DNA of 64,000 nucleotides from Inhella inkyongensis (GTDB taxonomy: Bacteria; Pseudomonadota; Gammaproteobacteria; Burkholderiales; Burkholderiaceae_C), in NCBI RefSeq assembly GCF_005952805.1, contig NZ_CP040709.1:1550001-1614000 (forward strand), read 5' to 3'. The notes under the pieces are model-generated. The model was not told where the DNA came from and searched no databases. It saw only the letters and a list, made by a program, of their open reading frames with translations. This document shows positions 16,044 through 25,656 of this stretch, in pieces. The position numbers and the translations under genes were made by a program. The first letter of the stretch is position 1, and every line of letters begins with the position of its first letter.

Positions 16044-16964
16044 ATGGCGGGCGACACCAAGAAGCTCCAACCGATCATCGTCAAGAAGGTCAAGAAGGGT
16101 GGCCATGCGGCGCATGGCGGTGCCTGGAAGATCGCCTACGCCGATTTCGTGACGGCCATGATGGCTTTCTTCTTGCTGATGTGGCTGCTGGGATCGACCA
16201 CTGAGGGGGACAAGAAGGGCATCGCCGACTACTTTCAGTCGCCTCTCAAGGTGGCCATGCTGGGCGGCTCCGGGGCGGGCGATGCCAGCTCGCTCATCAA
16301 GGGCGGCGGCACTGACCTGACCCGCCAGGGCGGGCAGGTCAAGCAGGGTGAGGTCGAGTCCGAGAAGCGAACCTACAACCTGCATGCGCTCAAAGAGGAT
16401 CAGCGCCGCGCGGAGCGCACGCGGCTGCAGGAGCTGAAGCAAAAGGTTGAGGAAAAAATTTCAGTCAGCCCCGCACTGGCAGCGCTGGGCGGCCAGATCA
16501 AGCTGGACATGACGGCCGAAGGCCTGCGCATCCAGATCGTGGACGAAGGCAATCGGCCGATGTTTGACAGCGGCTCTCCGGTGGTGAAGCCCTATATGCG
16601 TGCGCTGCTGCAGGAACTTGGTGCGGTGCTCGCGGAAGTGCCCAACCGATTGACGGTGGAGGGCCACACCGACGCCAAGCCTTTCGGCGCGGGAGAGCGC
16701 GGATACAGCAACTGGGAGCTGAGCGCGGACCGCGCCAATGCCTCGCGGCGCGAGATGGTGGCAGGGGGTTTGCCCGAGGCCCGGATGCTGCGCGTACAGG
16801 GCCTTGCTTCGAGTAAGCTTCTGGACACCCAGGCGCCCGAGAGCCCCGCGAATCGCCGCATCAGCATCATTGTGATGAATCGCGACGCCGAGGACGCTGT
16901 GCTGAAGAACCTGCCCGATGTGGAAGAGCCGCAAGCTCCAGCCGCATCGGCATCCGCTGGATGA
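16044..16964 (+). CDS. motB: Flagellar stator protein MotB
   Basis: A 306-residue partner of MotA. The proton-carrying Asp is D34 in [17 protein letters not shown] within the single membrane helix. A long charged plug/linker region follows, then an OmpA-like peptidoglycan-binding domain ([25 protein letters not shown]). It uses the proton-type pattern rather than the PomB-type. cheY starts 19 bases later. Confidence 0.97.
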   Translation: MAGDTKKLQPIIVKKVKKGGHAAHGGAWKIAYADFVTAMMAFFLLMWLLGSTTEGDKKGIADYFQSPLKVAMLGGSGAGDASSLIKGGGTDLTRQGGQVKQGEVESEKRTYNLHALKEDQRRAERTRLQELKQKVEEKISVSPALAALGGQIKLDMTAEGLRIQIVDEGNRPMFDSGSPVVKPYMRALLQELGAVLAEVPNRLTVEGHTDAKPFGAGERGYSNWELSADRANASRREMVAGGLPEARMLRVQGLASSKLLDTQAPESPANRRISIIVMNRDAEDAVLKNLPDVEEPQAPAASASAG

Positions 16965-16983
16965 AGACCAAAGGAATGCGCCC

Positions 16984-17373
16984 ATGAGCACCGACATGCG
17001 GTTTTTGATCGTTGACGACTTCTCGACCATGCGCCGCATCGTGCGCGGCCTGCTCAAGGAGGCGGGCTATACCAATGCCGAGGAGGCTGAAGACGGCGCC
17101 GAGGCCCTGAACATGTTGCGAGCCTCGAAGTTCGACTTCGTGGTCAGCGACATCAACATGCCCAATATGACGGGCTTTGAGTTGCTCAAGGCCATCAAGG
17201 AAGACGCCAACCTCAAGCACCTGCCGGTGCTGATGGTGACGGCCGAGGCGCGCAAGGAAGACATCGTGCTGGCGGCGCAGTCAGGCGCGGCGGGCTACAT
17301 CGTCAAGCCCTTCACCAAGGCGACCCTCGAAGAGAAAGTCCAGAAGATCATCCAGAAGATGGCTGCGGCCTGA
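16984..17373 (+). CDS. cheY: Chemotaxis response regulator CheY
   Basis: A 129-residue single receiver domain. All key residues are present: acidic pair D11-D12, phospho-acceptor D56 in VVSDINMP, T86 and K108 in IVKPF. Phospho-CheY binds the FliM/FliN switch. The ATG at 16984 gives the usual length. It forms a motAB-cheYZ unit; the remaining che genes (cheA, cheW, cheR, cheB) are not in the window. Confidence 0.97.
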   Translation: MSTDMRFLIVDDFSTMRRIVRGLLKEAGYTNAEEAEDGAEALNMLRASKFDFVVSDINMPNMTGFELLKAIKEDANLKHLPVLMVTAEARKEDIVLAAQSGAAGYIVKPFTKATLEEKVQKIIQKMAAA

Positions 17374-17400
17374 TTCCCAGAACTCCAGGAGGTCGGCAAC

Positions 17401-18033
17401 ATGCAGATGGAAGAACTGGCAAAACTGGCCCAGGGTCAGGCCCTCACGGTGGACCCGGCCGTGTTTCAGCAGCTCGGCACCATCACCCGGGTGCTGCACG
17501 ACACCATGGAGCAGCTCGGGGTGATGCCCAAGCTGCAGACTGCGACTGACGGTCTGCCGGATGCGCGCAGCCGCCTGACCTATATCGCCGACAAGACGGC
17601 GGCGGCTGCCAACAAGGTGCTGAACTCTGTCGATCAGGCCAAGGCCGATCACGAGGCCATCGCCCAGGCCACGCGGGATATTGCAGCCAAGATCGTGGCC
17701 GATCCGGTGCGGGCGGTGGCCAGTGGCGCGATCCTGAATTTCGTGTCGGAAGTCGAGGGCAAGACGGCCCGCATCGACCAGCACCTCACCGACATCATGA
17801 TGGCGCAGGACTTTCACGACCTGACCGGACAGGTGGTCAAGAAAGTGGTTCAGCTGACCAGCGAGCTGGAAGAAAGCTTGGTGAAGTTGCTGGTGCAGGT
17901 GGTCCCGCCAGAGCAGCGTGAAAAGGTCAGTCAGGAAGTGCTGCAGGGCCCGGTCGTCAACCCTGAAGGGCGGGCCGATGTGGTCACCAACCAGGGCGAG
18001 GTGGACGACCTGCTCGCATCGCTGGGCTTCTAA
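17401..18033 (+). CDS. cheZ: CheY-phosphate phosphatase CheZ
   Basis: A 210-residue helical protein. The catalytic region IMMAQDFHDLTGQVVKK contains the conserved Asp and Gln, and the C terminus VDDLLASLGF is the CheY-binding tail. An AGGAGG ribosome binding site precedes the ATG. A strong terminator follows, closing the flhDC-motAB-cheYZ stretch. Confidence 0.96.
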   Translation: MQMEELAKLAQGQALTVDPAVFQQLGTITRVLHDTMEQLGVMPKLQTATDGLPDARSRLTYIADKTAAAANKVLNSVDQAKADHEAIAQATRDIAAKIVADPVRAVASGAILNFVSEVEGKTARIDQHLTDIMMAQDFHDLTGQVVKKVVQLTSELEESLVKLLVQVVPPEQREKVSQEVLQGPVVNPEGRADVVTNQGEVDDLLASLGF

Positions 18034-18053
18034 GTCCAGCTCAAGCTCTGATG

Positions 18054-18079
18054 CGGGAGGCGGTGGCCTCCCGTTTTTC
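18054..18079 (+). terminator. Rho-independent terminator after cheZ
   Basis: CGGGAGGC (18054-18061) and GCCTCCCG (18066-18073) form a perfect 8-bp stem with a four-base loop, followed by TTTTTCATTTT. Confidence 0.9.
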
Positions 18080-18201
18080 ATTTTGAGCCCCCATGAGGGC
18101 CGAGATCAGGGCCAATAAGACCGGCCACTTCCGCCTCAAGTTTCGGCCCCGAGTTTGAAGAATGGTGACCTGGATGCGCAGGGTGCGCGTCCTTGATCGC
18201 C

Positions 18202-19356
18202 ATGGCCGAAAAAGACGCACAAGACCACAACTTACCGGCCTCGCAGCGCAAGATCAAAAAGGCGCGCGAGGAGGGCCAGCTGCCGCGCTCGCGCGATCTG
18301 GTGCATGCGCTGATGGTGGCTGCCCTGATCCTGCTGGCATGGACTTGGCTGCCCCAAGCGGTGGGCGAATGGAAGCTGCTGCTGGCCGATGGGTTGCGCT
18401 TCAATGCCCAAAGCCTTCAGACCCCCGGCATCCTTCAAACCACCTTGGCCGACTTTGGCGGGCGTTTGGCACGCGCGCTGCTCATGATGTTCGTGGTCTT
18501 GGGGGGTGCGGCTGTCGCGGCTCAACTCGCCAGTGGGGGGTGGAACTTCAGCACCAAGGCCATCAGTCTGCGCTGGAATTTGCTGAACCCCTTGACCGGG
18601 ATCGGCCGCATGTTCTCGGGCCAGAACGCTGGCCAGGCGCTCAAAGCTGTGCTGCTGGCTTTGGTACTCGGTGCAGTGGCTGCGGCGGCGCTGTGGCAGC
18701 GCATGGACCACTACATCGGCCTGATGTCCGCACCGCTGGAAGAGGCCCTGAGCCAGGCCGGGCAGTTGATGCTGGCGGGCTTGATGTCGCTGGCGGTCGC
18801 GCTGGCGATCTTTGCTGCTATTGACGTGCCGCTGCAGCGCCAGCTCTATTTGCGCCGTCTGCGCATGAGCCGGGTCGAGGTCAAGCAGGAGCATAAAGAA
18901 ACCGAGGGCTCGCCGGAAGTCAAGGCACGCCAGCGCGCCCGCATGCGCGAGCTGACCCGTCAACGCATGATGGCCGCCGTGCCCAAGGCCACCTTGGTGG
19001 TGATGAACCCCAGCCACTATGCGGTCGCCCTGCGCTACGAGGAGGGCAAGGATGCCGCGCCCATCGTAGTGGCCAAGGGAGTCGATCTGCTGGCCCTGCG
19101 CATCCGCGATGTGGCCAAGGAGCATCGCGTGCCGGTGCTGCAGGCTCCGCCGCTGGCGCGCGCGCTCTATGCCCATGCCAAGCTGGACCGCGAGGTGCCG
19201 CTGAGCCTGTTTGCCGCCGTGGCCCAGGTGCTGGCCTATCTGTACCAGTTGCGCGCTGCCATGCCCGGGCGCGAGCCCCCAGCGCCCAACCCCGAAGTGC
19301 CCAAGGGCATGGATCCGCAGGAAGAGAGCGCCGCGCGCGAGGAGCCTGACGCATGA
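18202..19356 (+). CDS. flhB: Flagellar export gate protein FlhB
   Basis: A 384-residue export component that switches substrate class from rod/hook to filament. Four membrane helices occupy about residues 30-210. The autocleavage site reads NPSH at residues 269-272, where most FlhB proteins have NPTH. The ATG at 18202 gives the standard MAEKD start; ribosome binding site is weak. It overlaps flhA by four bases (ATGA). Confidence 0.97.
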   Translation: MAEKDAQDHNLPASQRKIKKAREEGQLPRSRDLVHALMVAALILLAWTWLPQAVGEWKLLLADGLRFNAQSLQTPGILQTTLADFGGRLARALLMMFVVLGGAAVAAQLASGGWNFSTKAISLRWNLLNPLTGIGRMFSGQNAGQALKAVLLALVLGAVAAAALWQRMDHYIGLMSAPLEEALSQAGQLMLAGLMSLAVALAIFAAIDVPLQRQLYLRRLRMSRVEVKQEHKETEGSPEVKARQRARMRELTRQRMMAAVPKATLVVMNPSHYAVALRYEEGKDAAPIVVAKGVDLLALRIRDVAKEHRVPVLQAPPLARALYAHAKLDREVPLSLFAAVAQVLAYLYQLRAAMPGREPPAPNPEVPKGMDPQEESAAREEPDA

Positions 19357-21449
19357 ATGCTGCACCCGCCTTGATGCAAAGACTGCAGGCCTTGCTGGGT
19401 CCGCATGCCGCCATGGCCCAGGCCCTTGGGGCGCCCGTGGCGGTCCTGCTGGTGCTCAGCATGATGGTGCTGCCGCTGCCACCTTTGGTGTTGGACCTGC
19501 TGTTCACGCTCAACATCGCGTTGGCGCTGATGGTGATGATGGTGGCCGCACAGATGCTGCGGCCCTTGGACTTCGCGGCCTTCCCCACCGTGCTGCTGCT
19601 GACTACGCTGATGCGTCTGTCGCTCAACGTGGCCTCGACCCGTGTGGTGCTGCTCGAAGGTCACACCGGGCCGGGCGCGGCGGGCCAGGTGATCGAAAGC
19701 TTTGGCCACTTCCTGATCGGTGGCAACTTTGCCGTCGGTCTGATCGTGTTTGCCATCCTGGTGGTCATCAACTTCATCGTCGTCACCAAGGGCAGCGAGC
19801 GCATCGCCGAAGTCTCGGCGCGCTTCACCCTGGATGCCTTGCCGGGCAAGCAGATGGCGGTGGACGCGGATCTCTCCGCCGGACTGATCGATGACAAAGA
19901 GGCCAAGCGCCGCCGCGCCGAGTTGGGCGATGAGGCCGACTTCTTCGGTTCGATGGACGGTGCCAGCAAGTTCGTGCGCGGCGATGCTGTCGCCGGCATC
20001 CTGATTCTGGTGATCAACATCGTCGGCGGCTTTGCCATCGGCATGGCGCAGCACGGCCTGTCCGCCGGCCAAGCGGCGGACGCCTACATCCTGTTGGCGG
20101 TGGGCGACGCGCTGGTGGCGCAGATTCCCGGCCTGCTGATCTCGGTGGCAGCCGCGATGGTGGTATCGCGAGTGGGCAAGGACCGCGACATCGGCTCGAT
20201 GATCGGCACGCAGATGTTTGGCAGCTGGCGCGCGCTGGCCATCACGGCCGGTGTGGTGGGCGTGCTGGGTCTGATTCCGGGCATGCCGCATGGGGTGTTC
20301 CTGCTGATGGGGGGGGCCATCGGCGCCCTGGCCTGGTGGCTGCGTGAACGCGAGCGCCAGGCCAAGCAGGCGCCGCCGCCCGCACCGGTGTCGACGACCA
20401 ATCCGGATGGCGAGGCCAGTTGGGATGACCTGCAACCGGTCGACACCCTGGGCCTGGAGGTGGGATACCGCCTGATTACCCTGGTGGACAAGAGCCGCGA
20501 AGGCGATTTGCTGGCCCGCATCAAGGGGGTGCGCAAGAAGTTTGCGCAGGACGTGGGCTTTCTGCCGCCGGCTGTGCACATTCGCGACAACTTGGAATTG
20601 CGCCCCAGCCAGTACCGCCTGCTGCTGCGTGGCGCCGTAGTGGGCGAGGCCGAGGCCTACCCGGGCTTGTGGCTGGCCATCAACCCGGGCCATGCCACCG
20701 CCAAGCTTCCCGGTACACAGACCACCGATCCGGCCTTCGGTCTGCCTGCGGTGTGGATCGAAGAACGTCAGCGGGAAGCCGCGCAAATGGCCGGCTACAC
20801 GGTGGTTGATTGTTCGACCGTCATTGCCACCCATCTCTCACACTTGATGCAGGTGAACGCGGCGAAGTTGTTGGGCCGCGTCGAGACCCAGCACTTGGTT
20901 GAGCACCTCACCAAGCTGGCACCCAAGTTGATGGAAGACGTGGTACCCAAGATGATCGCTTTGCCGATGCTGCAACGTGTGCTCCAGGCCTTGCTGGAGG
21001 AGGGCGTGCACATCCGCGACATGCGCTCCATCGTCGAGGCCCTGGCCGAATTGGGCGCCACGGTGACGGACCCGGCCGAACTGGCCCGCCGCGTGCGCAT
21101 GCAGCTCGCCCCGGCCATCGTGCAGCAGATCTATGGGCCGGTGAAGGAGCTGGACGTCATCGCGCTCGACCCCGAGTTGGAGCGTCTGATCGTGCAGGCC
21201 CTGACCAGTCCGCATGGCCAGGCCCTGGATCCCGGTGTGGCCGATCAGCTGGCGCGCCGGGCCGCCGAGACCAGCGACAAGCAAGAGGAACGCGGCGTGC
21301 CGGCCTGCCTGCTCGTCCCCGACCTGATCCGCGCCCCGTTGGCTCGACTGCTGCGCCGCGCTGCGCCCCGTTTGAAGGTGATTTCGCACAGCGAAGTGCC
21401 TGAGTCCCATTCGATCCGCATCGGCTCCGTCATTGGAGGTGCTGTATGA
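19353..21449 (+). CDS. flhA: Flagellar export gate protein FlhA
   Basis: A 698-residue core export-gate protein with about eight membrane helices in the first 310 residues and a cytoplasmic domain that docks chaperone-substrate complexes. The FHIPEP-family loop (LNVASTRVVLLEGH, DALPGKQMAVDADLSAGLI) is well conserved. flhB, flhA and flhF are joined by four-base overlaps, indicating one operon. Confidence 0.98.
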   Translation: MNAAPALMQRLQALLGPHAAMAQALGAPVAVLLVLSMMVLPLPPLVLDLLFTLNIALALMVMMVAAQMLRPLDFAAFPTVLLLTTLMRLSLNVASTRVVLLEGHTGPGAAGQVIESFGHFLIGGNFAVGLIVFAILVVINFIVVTKGSERIAEVSARFTLDALPGKQMAVDADLSAGLIDDKEAKRRRAELGDEADFFGSMDGASKFVRGDAVAGILILVINIVGGFAIGMAQHGLSAGQAADAYILLAVGDALVAQIPGLLISVAAAMVVSRVGKDRDIGSMIGTQMFGSWRALAITAGVVGVLGLIPGMPHGVFLLMGGAIGALAWWLRERERQAKQAPPPAPVSTTNPDGEASWDDLQPVDTLGLEVGYRLITLVDKSREGDLLARIKGVRKKFAQDVGFLPPAVHIRDNLELRPSQYRLLLRGAVVGEAEAYPGLWLAINPGHATAKLPGTQTTDPAFGLPAVWIEERQREAAQMAGYTVVDCSTVIATHLSHLMQVNAAKLLGRVETQHLVEHLTKLAPKLMEDVVPKMIALPMLQRVLQALLEEGVHIRDMRSIVEALAELGATVTDPAELARRVRMQLAPAIVQQIYGPVKELDVIALDPELERLIVQALTSPHGQALDPGVADQLARRAAETSDKQEERGVPACLLVPDLIRAPLARLLRRAAPRLKVISHSEVPESHSIRIGSVIGGAV

Positions 21450-23140
21450 ACATGAAGCGCTTTACCGCCCCCACCACCCGCGAGGCCATGAACCTGGTGC
21501 GGGCCGCCTATGGCGACGACGCCGTGGTGCTGGCCACCAAACCCTGCGCCGAGGGCATCGAGGTGCTGGCCATGGAGCCCGAGGGCCTGGCCAAGGTGCA
21601 GGAGATTGCCGCGCGCGGCGCCGGCCCGGGCACCACGGTCAAGCAGGACGTGGGCACGCTGGGCATGAGCACCCTGTCGTTCCAGGACTATGTGCGTGAA
21701 CGCATGCTGCGTCGTCGTCAGGCCGAACTGCAGGGCAAGCCCGATCCGGTGATGGCCGTCCCCGCTGCCAACCCCAAACCGGCGCGTCAGGACAGCGAGG
21801 CCGAGCGCCAGCGCCGCGCCCAGGCCCAGATCGCAGCCATGCGCGCCCAGCGCGTGGACAGCGCCACGGTGCGCGCGCCGGCACCGGCCGCTGCGCCGCG
21901 TAGCGGCTCGGCGGCCCAGCGCTGGCAGGCGGCCGGCGCGGCAACCCGCATCGAACCGCAGATGGACCCTTCGCCGCGTGCCGTCGCGGGTGCGCCGATC
22001 CTTTCGCAGGCTGCCCCCCAGCCGGCCCCCCGCCAGGGCCCAGTTGCCGCCGCCGGAAATGCCCGTGATGAAGCCCGCTTGCGTCTGCGCCAGCCGGCCG
22101 AAGCGCCTCTGCGACGCAATCCCCCGGTGCTGCGCGACGAGGTGCCCAGCGTGCCGGGCATCGAGCCGGGCGACTTCGGCGCCAAGGCCTCGCGCACCGA
22201 GCGCGAGCGGGCCGATCTGATGCGCGAACTCAAGGACATGAAGGGCCTGATCGAGCAGCGCTTTGGCGCCCTGGCCTTCATGGAAAAGCTGCAACGCCAA
22301 CCCCTGCAGGCCCGGCTGGCACAGCGCCTGCTGGAGGCCGGCTTCTCGCCGGCGCTGACGCGCAAGTTGGTGGATGCCTGCCCCAGCGCCTTCGCCGCCG
22401 GCGCCGATGAGCAGCAATGGGCGCAGGCCGTGCTGGCGCGTAATCTGCAACTGGGCGCCACGCCGCTGGAGGATCGCCAGGGCGTCTTCGCCCTGATCGG
22501 CTCGACCGGGGTGGGCAAGACCACCAGCACGGCCAAGCTGGCGGCGCACTTCGCGGCCAAGCACGGCGCCGCCAATTTGGGTCTGATCACGCTGGACGCT
22601 TACCGCGTGGGTGCCCATGAGCAGTTGCGCGCTTATGGTCGGATTCTGGGTGTGCCGGTGCATACGGCGCATGACCGGGCCTCGCTCGACGACCTGCTGG
22701 ATTTGTTGGCCAACAAGCAGATGGTGTTGATTGACACCGCCGGCATGGCGCAGCGCGACAGCCGCACCCAGGAGCTGCTGCAGATGTTGGCCCATCCCTC
22801 CATCCGGCGCCTGCTGGTGGTGAATGCGAGTGCGCAGGGCGAGACCCTGGACGATGTGGTGAGCGCCTGGCGCGCCGCTGATTGCGAGGGGGTGGTGCTG
22901 AGCAAGGTGGACGAGGCGGTGCGCTTGGGCCCTGCGCTCGATACCCTGATCCGGCATCGCCTGTGCCTGCAAGCCGTCGCCAATGGGCAGCGGGTGCCCG
23001 AGGACTGGTTGCGTCTGAGCGCCGACGAGCTGCTGCAACACGCCTTCAAGCCGCGCGCTGAGTCGGCCTGGAGCAAGGACGGCCAGGATCTGCAACTGGT
23101 GTTTGCCGGCTCCTCGGCCGTGTTGGCTGCTGCGCACTGA
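21446..23140 (+). CDS. flhF: Flagellar placement GTPase FlhF
   Basis: A 564-residue SRP-type GTPase that marks the site of polar flagellum assembly. An N-terminal B domain (MNMKRFTAPTTREAMNLVR) is followed by a long Ala/Pro/Arg-rich linker (about 90-240), then NG domains with GSTGVGKTTSTAKLA (about 351-365), DAYRVGAHEQL, DTAG and SKVDE. GGAGGT lies five bases before the ATG. Presence of FlhF suggests polar flagellation. Confidence 0.96.
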   Translation: MNMKRFTAPTTREAMNLVRAAYGDDAVVLATKPCAEGIEVLAMEPEGLAKVQEIAARGAGPGTTVKQDVGTLGMSTLSFQDYVRERMLRRRQAELQGKPDPVMAVPAANPKPARQDSEAERQRRAQAQIAAMRAQRVDSATVRAPAPAAAPRSGSAAQRWQAAGAATRIEPQMDPSPRAVAGAPILSQAAPQPAPRQGPVAAAGNARDEARLRLRQPAEAPLRRNPPVLRDEVPSVPGIEPGDFGAKASRTERERADLMRELKDMKGLIEQRFGALAFMEKLQRQPLQARLAQRLLEAGFSPALTRKLVDACPSAFAAGADEQQWAQAVLARNLQLGATPLEDRQGVFALIGSTGVGKTTSTAKLAAHFAAKHGAANLGLITLDAYRVGAHEQLRAYGRILGVPVHTAHDRASLDDLLDLLANKQMVLIDTAGMAQRDSRTQELLQMLAHPSIRRLLVVNASAQGETLDDVVSAWRAADCEGVVLSKVDEAVRLGPALDTLIRHRLCLQAVANGQRVPEDWLRLSADELLQHAFKPRAESAWSKDGQDLQLVFAGSSAVLAAAH

Positions 23141-23148
23141 GGACTTCC

Positions 23149-23913
23149 ATGACGATGCGCTTCGGGGATCAGGCCGATGGCTTGCGGCGGCTCTTTCGGG
23201 CGCCGCAGGCTCAGTTGGTCCCGGTGGCGGCCCCTGGCCTGGCCACTCCGGGCGACTTCCTGCTCGACGCCTTGGTGGGCGCTTATCTGGAGCGCGGCCT
23301 GCAGGTGCTTGTGGTGGATGGCGGCCGCGCGGCCAAGCCCGCTTCGGAGCTGGCCCGCGTTAATCTGGCCGCCTGCATCGAGCGGCTGTCCGCCGATGTC
23401 GGCTTCCTGAGCGCCCGCGGGCTGGTCGGGCACTATCTGGATGCCCAAGGGCAGGCCACTGGCCTGCTGCCGGCCCTGCGCCAAGCGGCGCCGGCCGTGG
23501 ATGTGATCTTGCTGCACCTGCCCGCCACCGAGCTGGCGCGGGTGCTGTCGCCCGCGCTGCCCTGTCGGCCCGTGCTGTTGTGCGGGGCCACGCAGGCCGA
23601 AGTCACCGAGGCCTATCTGGCCATGAAGTGGTTGCATCAGCGCGCGCACTGCCGGGTCTTTGGCCTGCTCTTGGCCGCGCCGCCGCGCAGTGCGGTGGCG
23701 CAGCGCATCGGGGCGCAACTGGCCGATTGCGCCGAGCGCTTCCTAGGGGCGGCACTGCCCTGCGTGGCCAGCCTGGACCCGCGTGTCGGTCTGCATGCTG
23801 CGCCCAGCGCGGAGCTGCGTCGCCTGGCTCGGGATAGCCTTGTGGGCAGGGACTCCGAGAGCGGGCATCATGGGGGCTTGAACAGCCCGGAGCCGTCGCG
23901 TGCCTGGGCCTGA
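23149..23913 (+). CDS. FlhG/FleN-like protein lacking the Walker A motif
   Basis: A 254-residue protein in the place of flhG, between flhF and fliA. The fold pattern is MinD-like: strand VPVAAPG, helix, strand LQVLVVDGG (near 51-59), strand VDVILLHLP. However, where FlhG/FleN has KGGxGK[ST] this protein reads APGLATPGDFLL (28-39), with no Lys and no Ser/Thr of the P-loop, and the Asp after the second strand is followed by GG rather than the usual switch sequence. Nucleotide binding is therefore doubtful. GAGGA lies five bases before the ATG. It could still control flagellar number through FlhF binding. Confidence 0.75.
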   Translation: MTMRFGDQADGLRRLFRAPQAQLVPVAAPGLATPGDFLLDALVGAYLERGLQVLVVDGGRAAKPASELARVNLAACIERLSADVGFLSARGLVGHYLDAQGQATGLLPALRQAAPAVDVILLHLPATELARVLSPALPCRPVLLCGATQAEVTEAYLAMKWLHQRAHCRVFGLLLAAPPRSAVAQRIGAQLADCAERFLGAALPCVASLDPRVGLHAAPSAELRRLARDSLVGRDSESGHHGGLNSPEPSRAWA

Positions 23914-23929
23914 GGGAGCCAAGTTCTCG

Positions 23930-24643
23930 ATGTACACCGCCAAAGGCAAGTTAGACACCAACATCCTGCTCAAGCAGTACAGCCCGCTGGTGCGGCGCTT
24001 GGCGCATCAGATGATTGCTCGCCTGCCGGCCAATGTGGAGCTGGACGATCTGGTGCAGGTCGGCATGATCGGCCTGACCGACGCCCTGAGCCGCTTTGAC
24101 GCCGCGCATGGGGTGCAGTTCGAGACCTTTGCGACCCAGCGCATTCGTGGCGCCATGCTGGATGAACTGCGGGGCGGGGACTGGCTGAGTCGCGGCACGC
24201 GGCGCCAGCAGCGCGAGATCGAAGAGGCGATGCACAAGGCCGAGCAGAAGCTGGGACGCTCGGCCAGCGAGAGCGAAATCGCCGCGGCGATGGGCGTTTC
24301 TTTGAGCGAATACCAGGATGCGCTGACCAAGGTGCGCGGCACCCAGTTGGTCTATCTGGAGGACATTGGCGGGGGCGAGGATGGTGATGACTACCTCGAT
24401 CGCCATGTGGCCGATCACGCCAACAACCCCACCGCGTTGTTGCAGGATGCGCGCATGCGCTCCGCCTTGGTCGAAGCCATCAAGGCTTTGCCCGAGCGCG
24501 AGGCCTATGTGATGAGCATGTATTACGAGCACGACATGAACCTCAAGGAGATTGCGGCGGTGCTCAAGGTCACCGAGAGCCGGGTCTGCCAGCTGCACAG
24601 CCAAGCCATTGCGCGATTGCGCGTCAAGCTGCGCGAACACTGA
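23930..24643 (+). CDS. fliA: Flagellar sigma factor FliA (sigma-28)
   Basis: A 237-residue sigma factor for late flagellar genes, held off by FlgM until the hook is complete. Regions 2 (VELDDLVQVGMIGLTDAL, FATQRIRGAMLDELR), 3 and 4 (LPEREAYVMSMYYEHDMNLKEIAAVL, ESRVCQLHSQAIARLR) are all present. The ATG at 23930 gives the standard MYTAKGK start; a longer frame begins at 23900. It ends the flhB-flhA-flhF-flhG-like-fliA block. Confidence 0.97.
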   Translation: MYTAKGKLDTNILLKQYSPLVRRLAHQMIARLPANVELDDLVQVGMIGLTDALSRFDAAHGVQFETFATQRIRGAMLDELRGGDWLSRGTRRQQREIEEAMHKAEQKLGRSASESEIAAAMGVSLSEYQDALTKVRGTQLVYLEDIGGGEDGDDYLDRHVADHANNPTALLQDARMRSALVEAIKALPEREAYVMSMYYEHDMNLKEIAAVLKVTESRVCQLHSQAIARLRVKLREH

Positions 24644-24744
24644 GGTCTGTGCTCTGCAGGCTCTGTCTGCAGTACCCTTGGGGCTTGGCGCGGACATAAA
24701 AAAATAGAACGCCTGAATCCGCGCTGCCCTCCAGGGAGGACTGC

Positions 24745-25656
24745 ATGGATTTGCAATGGGGTGGCCAGCCGCCGCGTCGACGCGCGCTCGGCCTGATGGC
24801 CTTGGCGACGACGGCTTGCACGGAGAGCGCAACCGAAACGACGCCGCTGCGTCTGCGTGTGGGGGTTGAGCGCGACTACGGCCCTTTCGTCTTTGTGGAT
24901 GAGCGCGGCGAGCTGCGCGGGCTGTCGGTGGACATCCTGCGAGCCATTGCCCCGCGTGTGGGGTTGCAGCTGGAGTGGCAGCCGGCCGCGCCCCTGAACC
25001 AATTGCTGCGGCGCGCCGAGCGCGGTGAGCTGGATTTGCTGACCTCACTGCGTGCCACGCCGGAGCGGGCGCGCTATCTTGGTTTCGGGCCGCCCTATGT
25101 GGAGGTACCGGCGGCGCTGCTGCTGCGGCCGGGTTCGAGCGCGGCCCTCGCCGGGCTCTCGGCGCTGGCCGGGCGCAAAGTGGGGGTCGGCAAAGGCTAT
25201 GCCGTGGAGGCCTATGTGCGCACCCATTTCCCTGCGGTGCAGTGGGAAGCTTGTAACGATGATGCCGAGGCCGTGCGGCGCTGGGTGGCCGGTGAATTGG
25301 AAGGGGTGGTGGCTGACATCGCCAGCATCGAGCATGTGCGACGGTCCTTGGGGTTGACCTCGGATCGTCTGCAGTTGCGAGCCGATCTGGGCTTCGGCTA
25401 TGCCCTCAGCTTCGCTTACCCGAAGGATCGTGTCGAGATCGGTGCGCGCCTGGCTCAGGGGCAAAGCCTGCTGGAGACCGAGGCGCAGCGCGCCATCCTG
25501 CAGCGTTGGCTGCCGCCCGGCGAAGTCGAAGCGGCGGTGCGTCAGCCCACACGGGATAGCTTGCGCGTATGGGGCCTTGGTGCGTTGGGCCTGGCCGGGT
25601 TGGCGGGCCTGGCTCTGCTGGGACGACGGCGCCGCGCGGACGGAGCGGCACGATGA
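24745..25656 (+). CDS. Periplasmic solute-binding protein (SBP_bac_3) with C-terminal membrane anchor
   Basis: A 303-residue protein with an N-terminal export signal (RRRALGLMALATTAC, possibly a weak lipobox), a family-3 solute-binding domain from about residue 35 to 260 (LRVGVERDYGPFVFVDERG, GELDLLTSLRATPER), and a hydrophobic helix at about 279-295 ending in RRRR. The C-terminal helix would anchor it with its tail in the cytoplasm. AGGGAGGA precedes the ATG. Its stop overlaps the start of the membrane diguanylate cyclase gene (ATGA), suggesting a sensor-output pair rather than a transporter. The ligand is unknown; amino-acid-like molecules are typical. Confidence 0.85.
   Translation: MDLQWGGQPPRRRALGLMALATTACTESATETTPLRLRVGVERDYGPFVFVDERGELRGLSVDILRAIAPRVGLQLEWQPAAPLNQLLRRAERGELDLLTSLRATPERARYLGFGPPYVEVPAALLLRPGSSAALAGLSALAGRKVGVGKGYAVEAYVRTHFPAVQWEACNDDAEAVRRWVAGELEGVVADIASIEHVRRSLGLTSDRLQLRADLGFGYALSFAYPKDRVEIGARLAQGQSLLETEAQRAILQRWLPPGEVEAAVRQPTRDSLRVWGLGALGLAGLAGLALLGRRRRADGAAR

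Noticed and set aside
18034..18201. Sigma-28 promoter before flhB (TCAA near 18136)
   Set aside because: The bases at -10 distance (TTGAAGAA) do not fit GCCGATAA.
24640..24744. Operator-like direct repeats TCTGCAG/TCTGTCTGCAG before the binding-protein gene
   Set aside because: Short, imperfect and without a matching promoter; likely chance.
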